Assembly: GCA_902489075.1 (NCBI GenBank)
Contig: CABTYO010000013.1
Span: forward strand, 1-64,000
Source of the DNA: an uncultured Faecalicatena sp.
Lineage (GTDB): Bacteria; Bacillota; Clostridia; Lachnospirales; Lachnospiraceae
DNA length: 64,000 bases
Reading direction: 5' to 3'
Below, one piece after another: positions 8,651-17,527 of this stretch (within the stretch, counting starts at the first letter, position 1; every line of letters starts with the position of its first letter). The notes under the pieces are model-generated. The model saw only the letters and a program-made list of their open reading frames with translations, had not been told where the DNA came from and did no database searches. The position numbers were made by a program, and so were the translations under genes.

Positions 8651-9175
8651 ATGAAAGTATTAGTAGTTGTAGATATGCAGAATGATTTTATAGATGGAGC
8701 TTTAGGAACGAAGGAAGCGCAGGCGATCGTACCGAAGGTGATAGAAAAGATCAAAGGCTTTGACGGCAGGGTCCTGGCAACCCGGGACACGCATGAGGCG
8801 GATTATATGCAGACACAGGAGGGAAAGAAGCTTCCTGTTGTCCATTGTATAAGGGATACGGCCGGCTGGGAGATCTATCCGGAAATAGCTGCTCTGCTCA
8901 AAGAGCATGCAATCGATAAGCCGACTTTTGGCAGCCTTGGACTGGGACAGGTCTTAAAGGCGTACCATACCTATGAAGAGCCGATTGAAAGTATTACCTT
9001 AATCGGGGTCTGCACGGATATCTGTGTGATCTCCAATGCGCTGGTTCTAAAGGCGCATCTGCCGGAGGTGCCGATCATTGTTGACGCATCCTGCTGTGCA
9101 GGAGTGAGTCCACAGACCCATAAACAGGCGCTGGAGGCCATGAAGGTCTGTCAGATCGAAGTGGTGAACGAATAG
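8651..9175 (+). CDS. isochorismatase-family cysteine hydrolase, nicotinamidase-like
   Basis: The 174-residue protein has the PncA fold and triad: D8 in VVVDMQNDFIDG, K90 in AIDKPTFGS and C125 in GVCTDICVIS. A metal-site pattern (TRDTHEADY) matches nicotinamidases, which convert nicotinamide to nicotinate for NAD salvage. I start it at ATG 8651, behind CAGGAGGCAGTG; a GTG at 8627 is in frame but sits in the preceding stop region. It lies between an unknown gene and an iron alcohol dehydrogenase. Other amidases of the superfamily cannot be ruled out, but the aspartate-lysine-cysteine context favours nicotinamidase. Confidence 0.85.
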   Translation: MKVLVVVDMQNDFIDGALGTKEAQAIVPKVIEKIKGFDGRVLATRDTHEADYMQTQEGKKLPVVHCIRDTAGWEIYPEIAALLKEHAIDKPTFGSLGLGQVLKAYHTYEEPIESITLIGVCTDICVISNALVLKAHLPEVPIIVDASCCAGVSPQTHKQALEAMKVCQIEVVNE

Positions 9176-9198
9176 GCAGGAAACAGGAGGACAGACAT

Positions 9199-10377
9199 AT
9201 GAACAATTTTCAATATTATACACCTACAAGGGTAGTTTTTGGAAAAGGGACGGAAGCTGAGGCTGGTGAACTGATCCGGGAGTGCGGCTGTAAAAAGGTC
9301 CTGGTTCACTATGGAAGCGGAAGTGTGAAGAGAACGGGTCTGCTGGACCGGATCTGTCAGTCACTGGAGACCGCGGGAGTGGACTACATTTCCTTAGGCG
9401 GCGTGGTTCCGAATCCGCATTTGTCTCTTGTGTATGAGGGCATTGAGCTTTGTAAAAAGGAAGGTGTAGACTTTATCCTTGCGGTAGGCGGGGGCAGTGT
9501 GATCGACTCTGCAAAGGCGATCGGATATGGTGTGACAAATGAAGGGGACGTATGGGATTTTTACGAAAAGAAGCGGGCGGCACAGGCATGTCTTCCGATT
9601 GGAGTCATCCTTACAATCGCGGCGGCAGGGTCAGAGATGAGTGATTCTTCTGTGATTACCAATGAGGATGGCTGGATCAAGAGAGGCTACAGCAGCAATT
9701 TCAGCCGTCCGAAGTTCGCGGTCATGAATCCGGAACTGACGATGACTCTGCCGGAATACCAGACCATGAGCGGCTGCGTGGACATTATGATGCACACTAT
9801 GGAGCGCTACCTGAACCATACGGACAATATGGAGCTGACGGATGGAATCAGCGAGCATCTGATCCGTACGGTGATGAAGAATGCGAAAATACTGCTGGAT
9901 GACCCAATGAATTATGAGGCCAGGGCAGAGGTGATGTGGGCAGGAAGCCTTTCTCACAACGGGCTGACAGGCTGTGGCACGGACGGCGGCGACTGGGCGA
10001 CCCACCAGCTGGAGCACGAGCTGGGCGGCATGTTCGATGTGGCGCATGGTGCAGGACTTGCGGCAGTCTGGGGGAGCTGGGCGAGATATGTGGTAGAAGA
10101 AAGACCAGAGCGTTTCGCCAGGTTTGCAGTTCAGGTCATGGGGATAGAAGATTCCGGGGAGGATCTAAAGACGGCGCTTCTGGGAATCGAAGCCATGGAA
10201 GCGTTTTTCCGTTCCGTGAAGATGCCGACGACGATGAAAGAGCTCGGAATCGAACCCACGGATGAACAGATCGCTGAGCTGGCAGTGAAGTGCAGCTTCT
10301 TTGGAAAACGGACGATTGGATGCGTGAAAGTGCTGGATCAGTCTGATATGAAGAATATCTATCGGAATGCGAGATAA
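9199..10377 (+). CDS. iron-containing alcohol dehydrogenase, butanol dehydrogenase type
   Basis: The 392-residue protein is a group III (iron) alcohol dehydrogenase of the BDH/YqhD branch, reducing aldehydes to alcohols with NAD(P)H. The nucleotide site is AVGGGSVIDSAKAI (residues 95-108). The predicted metal ligands are D195 and H199 (CVDIMMHTMERY), H269 (DWATHQLEHEL) and H283 (DVAHGAGLA). GGACAGACAT with AGGAGG precedes the ATG. It lies 23 bases after the nicotinamidase-like gene. The physiological aldehyde is unknown; acetaldehyde from the threonine aldolase 3 kb upstream is one possible source. Confidence 0.92.
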   Translation: MNNFQYYTPTRVVFGKGTEAEAGELIRECGCKKVLVHYGSGSVKRTGLLDRICQSLETAGVDYISLGGVVPNPHLSLVYEGIELCKKEGVDFILAVGGGSVIDSAKAIGYGVTNEGDVWDFYEKKRAAQACLPIGVILTIAAAGSEMSDSSVITNEDGWIKRGYSSNFSRPKFAVMNPELTMTLPEYQTMSGCVDIMMHTMERYLNHTDNMELTDGISEHLIRTVMKNAKILLDDPMNYEARAEVMWAGSLSHNGLTGCGTDGGDWATHQLEHELGGMFDVAHGAGLAAVWGSWARYVVEERPERFARFAVQVMGIEDSGEDLKTALLGIEAMEAFFRSVKMPTTMKELGIEPTDEQIAELAVKCSFFGKRTIGCVKVLDQSDMKNIYRNAR

Positions 10378-10406
10378 AAATCAGACAGAAACGCGGAGAG
10401 AGAATC

Positions 10407-11138
10407 ATGAAGGAAAATAAATATGACGATTCTGTATTTTTTGAAAAGTACAGTCAGATGAGCCGTTCTAAAGAGGGACTGGACGGCGCAGGCGAGTGGT
10501 ATGAGATGCAGAAGCTGATGCCGGATTTTAACGGAAAGAGAGTGCTGGACCTTGGCTGCGGCTATGGCTGGCACTGCTTTTATGCAGCAGAACATGGGGC
10601 AGAATACGTACTCGGAACAGATATTTCTGAGAAAATGCTGGAAGTTGCAGGGCAGAAGAATCAGTTTGAGAACATAGAGTTCCAGAGGACTGCCATGGAG
10701 GATATCAAGTGTGAGGATGAGAGCTTTGATGTAATCATCAGCTCCCTTGCACTGCATTACGTGAAAGATTACAGGGAGCTGGCAGAAAAGATCAGCAGAT
10801 GGTTAAAGCCGGGCGGACGGTTTGTGTTCTCGGTGGAGCATCCTGTCTTTACGGCCTACGGTACACAGGACTGGTATTATAATGAAGACGGTGAGATTCT
10901 GCATTTCCCGGTGGATAATTATTATTACGAGGGGGAGCGCGAGGCAGTTTTTCTGGGAGAAAAGGTGACAAAATACCACAGGACACTGACGACCTATTTG
11001 AATACACTGCTAAATCTGGGCTTTAGAATCGAGCAGGTCGTGGAGCCGATGCCGCCGGAGAATATGCTGGACATCCCGGGAATGAAGGACGAAATGCGCA
11101 GACCCATGATGCTCCTCGTATCGGCAGTAAAGCTCTAA
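10407..11138 (+). CDS. class I SAM-dependent methyltransferase
   Basis: The 243-residue protein has a Rossmann-like methyltransferase core. Motif I is VLDLGCGYGWHCFYAAEHGA (residues ~46-65), the acidic loop is LGTDISEKMLE, motif IV is FDVIISSLALHYV, and the post-IV stretch is WLKPGGRFVFSVEHP. It resembles ubiquinone/menaquinone-type and small-molecule methyltransferases (Methyltransf_11), but the substrate cannot be deduced. The ribosome site is AGAGAGAATC. It starts 29 bases after the alcohol dehydrogenase and may share its transcript. Confidence 0.88.
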   Translation: MKENKYDDSVFFEKYSQMSRSKEGLDGAGEWYEMQKLMPDFNGKRVLDLGCGYGWHCFYAAEHGAEYVLGTDISEKMLEVAGQKNQFENIEFQRTAMEDIKCEDESFDVIISSLALHYVKDYRELAEKISRWLKPGGRFVFSVEHPVFTAYGTQDWYYNEDGEILHFPVDNYYYEGEREAVFLGEKVTKYHRTLTTYLNTLLNLGFRIEQVVEPMPPENMLDIPGMKDEMRRPMMLLVSAVKL

Positions 11139-11180
11139 GAGTAGAAACAGAGCAGAGAACCCAAAGTCGCAGATAGATCA

Positions 11181-11237
11181 GATTAAGGAAAGAGAAGATT
11201 AAAGAAAGCAAAGATTAAAGAAAGCGAAGATTAAAGG
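11181..11237 (+). repeat. 16-bp tandem repeat, about 3.5 copies
   Basis: Units of GATTAAAGAAAGCGAA and close variants run head to tail between the methyltransferase and the pentapeptide-repeat gene. The last partial unit runs into the ribosome site of the latter (AAAGGACTGG). Copy-number change would alter the spacing of its leader. This is a simple purine-rich microsatellite-like repeat. Confidence 0.75.
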
Positions 11238-11246
11238 ACTGGATTT

Positions 11247-11849
11247 ATGTTAGTAGAAGAGATAAGATTGGCGGCATCCGACGAGATGCCGATTGAATCA
11301 CGTGAATTTAAGGATGAAGTGATCACCGGGATTGTGGCACGCAAAATTGAATTTGTATCGGTCAGGCTGGAACGCTGCCGTTTTGTGGATTGCGATTTTA
11401 CAGGAGCCGGGTTTTACCAGACGAAGCTTAATAAGTGTGATTTTTCCAACTGTACGTTCAGCGGAAGTTACTGGAAGAACTCTGAGATTGCTGGATGTAA
11501 GGGGAATGGCAGCAGGTTTGACAAGGCGGTTTTTAAAAGTACCGCTTTCTCAGACACCCAGATGAACCTGGCGAATTTCGGTGGAAGTCTCTTTGAAAGC
11601 TGTAAAGTAGAGATGTGCAGCTTTCGGGAGGCATTTTTTTCGGAGGTCAAGCTGAAGAAAACGAAATTTATGAAATCGGATTTTACAAAGGTGGACTTTT
11701 TCAGGACCATGTTAAAAGGGATGGATTTTACAGACAGTGTGATCGAGAGCATTATGGTATCGGATACCTACCGCGAAGTGCAGGGAATGAAGATCAATAT
11801 GTTCCAGGCGGCGGAGATCGCTAAACTGCTGGGGGTGACCATTGTATGA
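11247..11849 (+). CDS. pentapeptide-repeat protein
   Basis: The 200-residue protein is built from repeated A(D/N)LXX-like pentapeptides (CRFVDCDFTGAGF, CDFSNCTFSGSYW, ANFGGSLFESC, SDFTKVDFFRTML). These fold as a right-handed quadrilateral beta helix. It belongs to the general family that includes the DNA-mimic Qnr/McbG/MfpA proteins, but nothing here proves gyrase protection. An N-terminal segment of ~35 residues precedes the helix. Its stop overlaps the start of a 44-codon frame (ATGA at 11846), suggesting coupled translation. The ribosome site is weak (AAAGGACTGGATTT). Confidence 0.85.
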   Translation: MLVEEIRLAASDEMPIESREFKDEVITGIVARKIEFVSVRLERCRFVDCDFTGAGFYQTKLNKCDFSNCTFSGSYWKNSEIAGCKGNGSRFDKAVFKSTAFSDTQMNLANFGGSLFESCKVEMCSFREAFFSEVKLKKTKFMKSDFTKVDFFRTMLKGMDFTDSVIESIMVSDTYREVQGMKINMFQAAEIAKLLGVTIV

Positions 11850-11980
11850 GAGAATATCACATCAGGCCCATGATTCAGGAAGATCTCGATCAAGTCATGG
11901 ACGAAACAGGTCTGGATCCGATGACAGGACAAGAAGAGTACACTATGAAGTGGCATGCGGAAAATGTGACGGACAGTTAA
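11846..11980 (+). CDS. short frame, possible GNAT acetyltransferase fragment
   Basis: This 44-residue frame starts inside the last codons of the pentapeptide gene (ATGA overlap). REYHIRPMIQEDLDQVMDET resembles the first strand and helix of GNAT N-acetyltransferases. The rest (GLDPMTGQEEYTMKWHAEN) does not continue that fold, and the frame then stops. It may be a coupled small protein or the stub of a deleted acetyltransferase. The next ~100 bases show no further coding. Confidence 0.4.
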   Translation: MREYHIRPMIQEDLDQVMDETGLDPMTGQEEYTMKWHAENVTDS

Positions 11981-12074
11981 TTTTTCCGGCTCTAATGTGA
12001 ATACGCCTCCGTTGTGGAAGTACTCGTGAACCTGATATGCTTATTGTAGAAAATAGAACACCCGGATATACGAT

Positions 12075-12124
12075 AACCTCATCAAGGAAGCAGCGGATCG
12101 GATTAAGTCTATCTGCTTTGATAA
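12075..12124 (+). repeat. dispersed hairpin repeat, copy 2
   Basis: ATCAA, then the bulge GGAAGCAGCG, pairs across a variable loop with ATCTGC-TTTGAT. The bulge is identical to that of copy 3 (31934-31980) and close to copy 1 (3280-3328). It lies 33 bases before the start of the second XRE regulator. Confidence 0.5.
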
Positions 12125-12157
12125 GATGTGCCGGGCAGCGTAAAAAGGAGGAATTTT

Positions 12158-13237
12158 ATGCGTTTGCATGAGATAATCAGGGAAAAGAGAAAAGCATTGG
12201 AACTGACACAGGAACAGGCGGCAGCGCGGCTGGGAATCACCGCCTCAGCCTTCAATAAGTGGGAGCGGGGCATCAGCTGTCCCGACATCACCATTCTGCC
12301 GGCACTGGCAAGGCTGCTGGAGACGGATCTGAATACACTTTTATCCTTTCAGGAGGACCTGACGAATCAGGAGATCGCCCTCTGGTGTGAACAGATTTCG
12401 GACCTTTTATTAAAGGATGGATTCGAGGCGGCATATCAGATGGCAATGGAGAAGATTCAGGAATACCCGGGGAGCGGGGCTCTTCTGTATCATATGGCAT
12501 GCACCCTGGAGGGCGGCCTTATGATGTTTGCCCCGGTATCGGATGAGGAGAAGAAACAATCTTATCTGGAAGAAATCAACGCACTTTATGAGCGCGCCGC
12601 AGCCAGTAAGGATGAGGCGGTCCGAAATCAGGCGAATGCACTGCTGGCGGCAAAGTGGATGAACAACGGGGAATATGACAAGGCGCAGGAGAAGATCGAA
12701 CTTCTCCCCGAGCCGTCCTGGAAAGACAAGAGGCAGATGCAGGCCCAGTTATACTGTCGGATGGAGCGTTACGATGAAGCCGCACGGCTGAAAGAGGAAA
12801 AGATACTGGAATCAGCCAATGATATTTATGCGGATCTGCTGATTCTGATGGAGATTGCGGTAAAAGAGGAGCGGTTTGAGGATGCTGCCTATCTGGCAGA
12901 GAAGGCGGTCCAGACAACGAAAGTATATGAACTCTGGGAATATTCCGCCCTGGCGGTCCGGTTCCAGCTGGCTGTGTCCATCAAGGATAAGGAAGCAGCA
13001 TTGTCTGCGCTCAGTGAAATGCTGACTGCAATCGAAAAGGACTGGAAACCCTGGGAAATGAGGCTGTACAGCCATGTGGAGAAAAAAGAGGGCGGCGAGC
13101 GGCGCAGAGAATTCCAGAAGAGACTGAAAGAACAGATCCTGTCAGCAATTAAGACAGATGAAGAAATGGCATTTCTGAGAGAGGAAGAAGAATTTCAGAG
13201 GATTTTGAAAAGAAATACGGGTATATCAGTAAAATAA
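12158..13237 (+). CDS. XRE-family transcriptional regulator with helical C-terminal region
   Basis: The protein (359 residues from ATG 12158, behind AAAAAGGAGGAATTTT) has a Cro/CI HTH at residues 1-65: REKRKALELTQEQAAARLGI, then SAFNKWERGISCPDIT. The helical repeat-like tail is rich in E and A (NNGEYDKAQEKIELLPEP, RFEDAAYLAEKAVQ), reminiscent of TPR arrays. It parallels the regulator at 2179-3279 in size and layout, but no exporter genes follow; instead a terminator closes it. Any target must therefore be elsewhere or be its own promoter. The signal is unknown. Confidence 0.85.
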   Translation: MRLHEIIREKRKALELTQEQAAARLGITASAFNKWERGISCPDITILPALARLLETDLNTLLSFQEDLTNQEIALWCEQISDLLLKDGFEAAYQMAMEKIQEYPGSGALLYHMACTLEGGLMMFAPVSDEEKKQSYLEEINALYERAAASKDEAVRNQANALLAAKWMNNGEYDKAQEKIELLPEPSWKDKRQMQAQLYCRMERYDEAARLKEEKILESANDIYADLLILMEIAVKEERFEDAAYLAEKAVQTTKVYELWEYSALAVRFQLAVSIKDKEAALSALSEMLTAIEKDWKPWEMRLYSHVEKKEGGERRREFQKRLKEQILSAIKTDEEMAFLREEEEFQRILKRNTGISVK

Positions 13238-13243
13238 GCTTCA

Positions 13244-13294
13244 CAAAACAGGTCCTTAGAACGGTAGAAAACCGACGTCTAAGAACCTGTTTTG
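13244..13294. terminator. bidirectional terminator between convergent genes
   Basis: CAAAACAGGT pairs with ACCTGTTTTG, inner CTTAGA pairs with TCTAAG, and CGGT-AGAAA-ACCG closes the tip. A-rich and T-rich ends flank the stem on either strand. It separates the XRE gene (plus) from the kinase (minus). Confidence 0.8.
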
Positions 13295-13312
13295 AATTTC
13301 ATTAAACACATT

Positions 13313-14839
13313 TTATTCAGTAATCGATGCCATCCGGTCACTCAGTCTGCCCAGTGCCAGGGTCCATTCCCCGTAGATATCCAGCAGTTTCTCGTAATAT
13401 GCATTGGTCTCAGGGTCCGGCAGCAGATAATCCTCAGTCTTATGGATCTGAGAAATCTTATCATACCCGTCCCACAGTCCCACGGAATTGGCAGCCAGTG
13501 CAGCAGCGCCGAGAGAGGCGGCATCCTGGTCTACATTGGTCTTTAAGACCGGCATATTATAAATATCCGCAAAGATTCTGCGCCAGACGGCACTCTTGCT
13601 GCAGCCGCCGCAAAGCAGCATATCCCCTTTGACTTCCACCTGGCTCTTTAAGATATCCAGAGTCTTCCGAAGCGCCATTGCCACCCCTTCCATAGAGGCG
13701 CGCACCAGATCCTCCCGGGTATTCCCAAGAGTCAGTCCCATGAAACCGCCCTTTAAATTCGGGCTGGCCTCCTGGGCGCTTCCGCCTGCCAGTGTAGGAT
13801 TGAACAGGACCCCATGGCTTCCTGGCGGTACGGATTCAGCCATCTGGTTCATGATTTCGTAAGTATCTGTGTTCCCTTCATAATCCTTCAACAGATGATC
13901 TCTGACCCACCGGAAGGAATTTCCTGCGGAGAAAATGGAGACAGCAGAAGTATAATACCCTTTTTTAGCATGGGCAAACACAAAAGGCCTGGTCTTAAGG
14001 TCTACGATCGGCTTCTGTGAAGTCACAGCAATCCAGCTGGAGGAACCTAAGGAGGTATAGGCAACCCCTTCTTCCAGTCCTCTGGCGCCGAGTGCCATAC
14101 AGGTATTATCCACGGCACCGCAGGCAATGGGGGTTCCTTCGATAAGCCCGCATTCCTGTGCGGCCGCGGCAGTTACATGTCCAATCACGGCATCGGAAGG
14201 CCAGATTTTGGGAAACAGATCCCGGCTGATCCCGGCAGCCTCAAAGAAACGGTCTTCATAATCCCATTTCAGCAGATTGAAGACGCCGAACCCGGAAGCA
14301 TAGGATGGGTCAGTGCAGATGGTCCCGGTAAATCTGTAATTCACATAATCCTTGGAGCCCAGGATCTTCCAGGTCTTTTGAAAAATCTCCGGTTCATGTT
14401 CACGCATCCACATCAGCTTGAGGATTGTATAGCATTCCGCCGGGTCCCCATTTCCTGTGACCGGGTACCACTCTTCATAAGGAAGATCCTGAAAAAAGGC
14501 ATCTGTCTGATCAGACGCGCGCATATCGCACCAGATCGGTACCTGGTCCTTGAGAAGATTCCCCTCCTTATCCAGCGGCACCGCTACAAGGCTGTGGCCA
14601 GACAGTGCACCGCAGGCGATTTCCTCTGGATTGGAACCGCTTTTTTCAAGCAGCATCCTTGTGGCGTCACACACACCCTTCCACCAGTCAGAAGGCCTCT
14701 GTTCCACATAACGGTCAGCAGGAAAGAACGTGTCATACTGCTGGAACACCTCCGCCAGAGAATTTCCTTCCACATCAAATAGAGAGGCTTTGATTCCTCC
14801 CGTTCCCAGATCATAGGCAATTAATTTATTCTTATTCAT
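13313..14839 (-). CDS. FGGY-family carbohydrate kinase, xylulokinase-like
   Basis: The 508-residue protein has the two actin-like domains of FGGY kinases: IAYDLGTGGIKASLFD (phosphate 1), WCDMRASDQTDAF (substrate loop), CGAVDNTCMALGARG with the catalytic-base aspartate, and LCGGCSKSAVWRRIFADI (adenosine). Such kinases phosphorylate pentuloses, polyols or, in LsrK, autoinducer-2. It is transcribed with the ATPase and DeoR genes upstream, divergent from the transporter, and presumably phosphorylates the imported compound or a derivative. The substrate cannot be named; xylulokinase is the closest general type. Confidence 0.88.
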   Translation of the reverse strand: MNKNKLIAYDLGTGGIKASLFDVEGNSLAEVFQQYDTFFPADRYVEQRPSDWWKGVCDATRMLLEKSGSNPEEIACGALSGHSLVAVPLDKEGNLLKDQVPIWCDMRASDQTDAFFQDLPYEEWYPVTGNGDPAECYTILKLMWMREHEPEIFQKTWKILGSKDYVNYRFTGTICTDPSYASGFGVFNLLKWDYEDRFFEAAGISRDLFPKIWPSDAVIGHVTAAAAQECGLIEGTPIACGAVDNTCMALGARGLEEGVAYTSLGSSSWIAVTSQKPIVDLKTRPFVFAHAKKGYYTSAVSIFSAGNSFRWVRDHLLKDYEGNTDTYEIMNQMAESVPPGSHGVLFNPTLAGGSAQEASPNLKGGFMGLTLGNTREDLVRASMEGVAMALRKTLDILKSQVEVKGDMLLCGGCSKSAVWRRIFADIYNMPVLKTNVDQDAASLGAAALAANSVGLWDGYDKISQIHKTEDYLLPDPETNAYYEKLLDIYGEWTLALGRLSDRMASITE

Positions 14840-14859
14840 AAGTCTGTCCCTTCTTTATC

Positions 14860-16317
14860 TTATTCTAATTCTTTAGACAGAGCTTCGACAGAAAGGTAGT
14901 TTGTTGAATAATTCCCGATTTGCCGTCCGTCTTTCAGCAGGATGATGCGGCTGCACATGCCGATCAGTTCTGAGAAGTCCGAGGAAATCAGCAGAATAGT
15001 TGCTCCCTCTAAAATCAATGCATTTAGAATATTATAAAGTTCCAGTCTGCTTGTCGCATCCAGGTTCTTGGTGGGCTCATTGTATATGTATATATTCGAG
15101 TGATTGAACAGAGAACGTGCAATAATCAGCTTCTGCTTATTCCCTGTACTTAAGTGGGATACCCTTGTATCCAGCTTCACATTGCGGAAACAAAGCTTAT
15201 CCAGATAGTGCCTGCCATACAGGTTCATCTTCCTGGTGGAAGTGAATCCATGCCGGGTGGTGCGCCTGAAATCAGAGGCTGTGATATTAAAAGGGATTGA
15301 CTGTGAATTAAAAAGAGCCATATCCGCATCCACATCGCTGATCAGGTTGATAAAAGGCCGTTCCCTGGTTCCCGGAAATGTAACAGAACCTCTGGTCGGC
15401 TTCAGATCCCCGGTAATCGCCTTGACAAGGGAAGTTCTCCCGGAGGAGACAAGGCCGGCCAGCCCGATAATCTCCCCTTCATGAAGCGAGAAGTTCACAT
15501 CCTTTAACGTGCCGCCCGCAATATGGTCGATCTTTACCAGTTCTTTTCCCGGCTCCAGTCTAAGGGTCGGATAAGAAAAATCCATCTTCATCCGTTCAAT
15601 ATGCTCCCGGAATCCGGGGCTCGAAAAATCTTCCCGGCTGTAGGTGCCAATGATCGTGCCGTCGTTAATGATCGACACGCGGTCGCAGTAACGCAGCAGC
15701 ACAGAGTAATTGTGTGTAATCACAATGATCGCAGTATTTTCTTTCTTTAATTCCTCCATCGTGTGAAACGTGGCCTCAATCTCAGAGGAAGTCAGGGAGG
15801 AGGAAAGCTCATCCAGTATCAGGAACTTAGGCTTACAAAGAAGCGCCCGTACCAGCTGCACGATCCGCTTTTCCATCGCATTCAGCCTGGATACCGGGGC
15901 ATCCAGATTAAGCTCCAGCCCAAACTTCTTAAGATACTCCCGGCAGACCTGATCCGCCTTTTTCTTAGAGGGGGCCCAGATCCGGGAATTTCCAATCTTT
16001 TGTTCATTTCCAGAAATGATATTATCCCGGACAGTCAGACCGGGGAACAGAATCTGCTCCTGCTGGATCATATAGATCCCCTGCTGCTGTGCAGAAGTAA
16101 TGTTGTTTATCTCAGTCTTACGGCCATTGATCAGGATGCTGCCGGAAGTCTTCTGGCGCACACCCGCCAGTATCTTGGCGAAAATAGTCTTTCCCTCTCC
16201 ATTGTTGCCGATGATCGCATGAATCTCTCCGGAAAAGGCCTTGAAATTAATATTGTCGACTAACTTCCGATCCGATATTTTGGTTAGATTTTTCGTCTCA
16301 ATCGTAAATTCTTCCAT
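14860..16317 (-). CDS. degenerate sugar-type ABC ATPase (two nucleotide domains)
   Basis: The 485-residue protein is a duplicated RbsA/MglA-type ATPase. In domain 1 Walker A is intact (GNNGEGKT) but the signature reads LNAMEKR instead of LSxGQ/LSVAQQ. In domain 2 Walker A is VSSGRTS, the signature is LSTGNKQK, and Walker B reads IYIYNEPTKN, with asparagine in place of the usual aspartate. No permease or binding protein is on this strand; the operon is DeoR - ATPase - kinase. A canonical ATPase with its permease lies at 21716-23224. It may be a second, weakened ATPase for the same transporter, or a sensor/regulator. Confidence 0.85.
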   Translation of the reverse strand: MEEFTIETKNLTKISDRKLVDNINFKAFSGEIHAIIGNNGEGKTIFAKILAGVRQKTSGSILINGRKTEINNITSAQQQGIYMIQQEQILFPGLTVRDNIISGNEQKIGNSRIWAPSKKKADQVCREYLKKFGLELNLDAPVSRLNAMEKRIVQLVRALLCKPKFLILDELSSSLTSSEIEATFHTMEELKKENTAIIVITHNYSVLLRYCDRVSIINDGTIIGTYSREDFSSPGFREHIERMKMDFSYPTLRLEPGKELVKIDHIAGGTLKDVNFSLHEGEIIGLAGLVSSGRTSLVKAITGDLKPTRGSVTFPGTRERPFINLISDVDADMALFNSQSIPFNITASDFRRTTRHGFTSTRKMNLYGRHYLDKLCFRNVKLDTRVSHLSTGNKQKLIIARSLFNHSNIYIYNEPTKNLDATSRLELYNILNALILEGATILLISSDFSELIGMCSRIILLKDGRQIGNYSTNYLSVEALSKELE

Positions 16318-16343
16318 GTATTATTTACCCGTATTATTTCTGG

Positions 16344-17138
16344 TTAAAACGTAATAGGTCTTAAGTCATAGCTTGTATAGACACGGATTCCGTGTTCTAT
16401 AAAATAACGCTTATAATCATCCGGGATGCCCACATTGGTAATCACTGTCTTCACCAGGTCGATATCCCCGATCTTCATAAATGCCCTCTGGTCAAACTTG
16501 GAACAGTCCACCGCCATAATCGTCTCGCGGGAACGCTCCATGACCATGAGGATGATCTCGTAAACCGCTGTGTCGGATAAGGTATATCCGGCATTCAGGT
16601 CGAGTCCGTCTGTAGAAAAGAAGGCCTTGTCTACATAGTAATTATGAAGTTCCTTCCCAAGATCATCCGGGATCGTATAAAATCCATGGTGTTCCAGCTG
16701 GCCGCCAAGGAATAAGACCTTGATATTCGGCACATCCCTGAGGATATCCGCTACTGCAAAATTATTCGTCAGGACATTGATATTGCTGCGTTCCCGGAGT
16801 GCTTTGGCAATATAGTAGCTGGTAGTGCCGGGACCCAGGAAGATCCATTCGCGCTCCCTGATCAGCCGGGAAGCAATAATGCCGATATCCTCTTTATTCT
16901 TATCATATTCAATGAAATCAACACCAGAGCCTGCAATGGATGATTCGTCATTTTCTGTGGTGTTGATCGTAGCACCTCCATGGAAACGTGTTAAAAATCC
17001 CTCTTTCTCCAATTCCTCCAGATCATTGCGTATGGTGGCATCAGAGACATTCAGAAGGCTGCTTAGGGAGGAGACATCGATCTGCCCACAGTCCTTTAAA
17101 ATCTCTTTAATTTGTCTGATTCGTTCTATTTTAAACAT
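16344..17138 (-). CDS. DeoR/GlpR-family transcriptional regulator
   Basis: The protein has an N-terminal DeoR helix-turn-helix (IRQIKEILKDCGQIDVSSLS, then VSDATIRNDLEELEKEG, FHGGA). The DeoRC sensor domain with sugar-phosphate-isomerase-like motifs follows (IFLGPGTTSYYIAKAL, NNFAV, GGQLEHHGFY). I start it at ATG 17138, preceded on the minus strand by AAAGGACGGAACC, giving 264 residues; an open extension to 17246 is AT-rich and unlikely to be translated. It is placed at the head of the kinase operon and divergent from the transporter. It most likely represses both arms until a phosphorylated sugar binds. Confidence 0.9.
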   Translation of the reverse strand: MFKIERIRQIKEILKDCGQIDVSSLSSLLNVSDATIRNDLEELEKEGFLTRFHGGATINTTENDESSIAGSGVDFIEYDKNKEDIGIIASRLIREREWIFLGPGTTSYYIAKALRERSNINVLTNNFAVADILRDVPNIKVLFLGGQLEHHGFYTIPDDLGKELHNYYVDKAFFSTDGLDLNAGYTLSDTAVYEIILMVMERSRETIMAVDCSKFDQRAFMKIGDIDLVKTVITNVGIPDDYKRYFIEHGIRVYTSYDLRPITF

Positions 17139-17527
17139 GGTTCCGTCCTTTGTTAAGATACTTTTTACCAGTTCAACACCACATAAGAAACCAGTAAATC
17201 CGTTGATGTACATGCTAATGATATCATAAATAATAAGTAATATCAATTAGAAAAAATAAAAATAAAAAATAACGAAAAGAAATGAGAAGAAATGAGAATG
17301 TGCAATATACACAAAAATTAAGAGGCGAAAACGGGGTCTATATAGATAACAATAAACAAAATATACAAAAAACGAGTCTTTAAAACAAAAATAAATAAAA
17401 AGATATAAAAATAAATAAAAAAATATGATGACAAATAAAAATAAATGTGATATATTGTGAATAGTTAGACGAGCTCGTGCATGAAAGGTAAACAATAAAA
17501 CTAAAAACAAGAAAAGAGGATTAAGTT
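17139..17527. promoter_or_regulatory. 389-bp AT-rich divergent control region of the catabolic island
   Basis: This stretch separates the divergent DeoR and binding-protein genes. It is extremely A-rich on the plus strand and contains at least four runs of the type AAAATAAATAAAAA / ACAAATAAAAATAAA between about 17247 and 17450. These are plausible repeated operator sites for the DeoR regulator. A 10-bp palindrome ACGAGCTCGT lies near 17470, between the A-rich block and the ribosome site (AAAAGAGGATTAAGTT). Exact promoters cannot be fixed by eye. Confidence 0.55.

Noticed and set aside
17247..17510. Minus-strand frame of 87 codons in the divergent control region
   Set aside because: The protein is almost only Phe, Leu, Tyr and Val from A-rich DNA; this is regulatory DNA.
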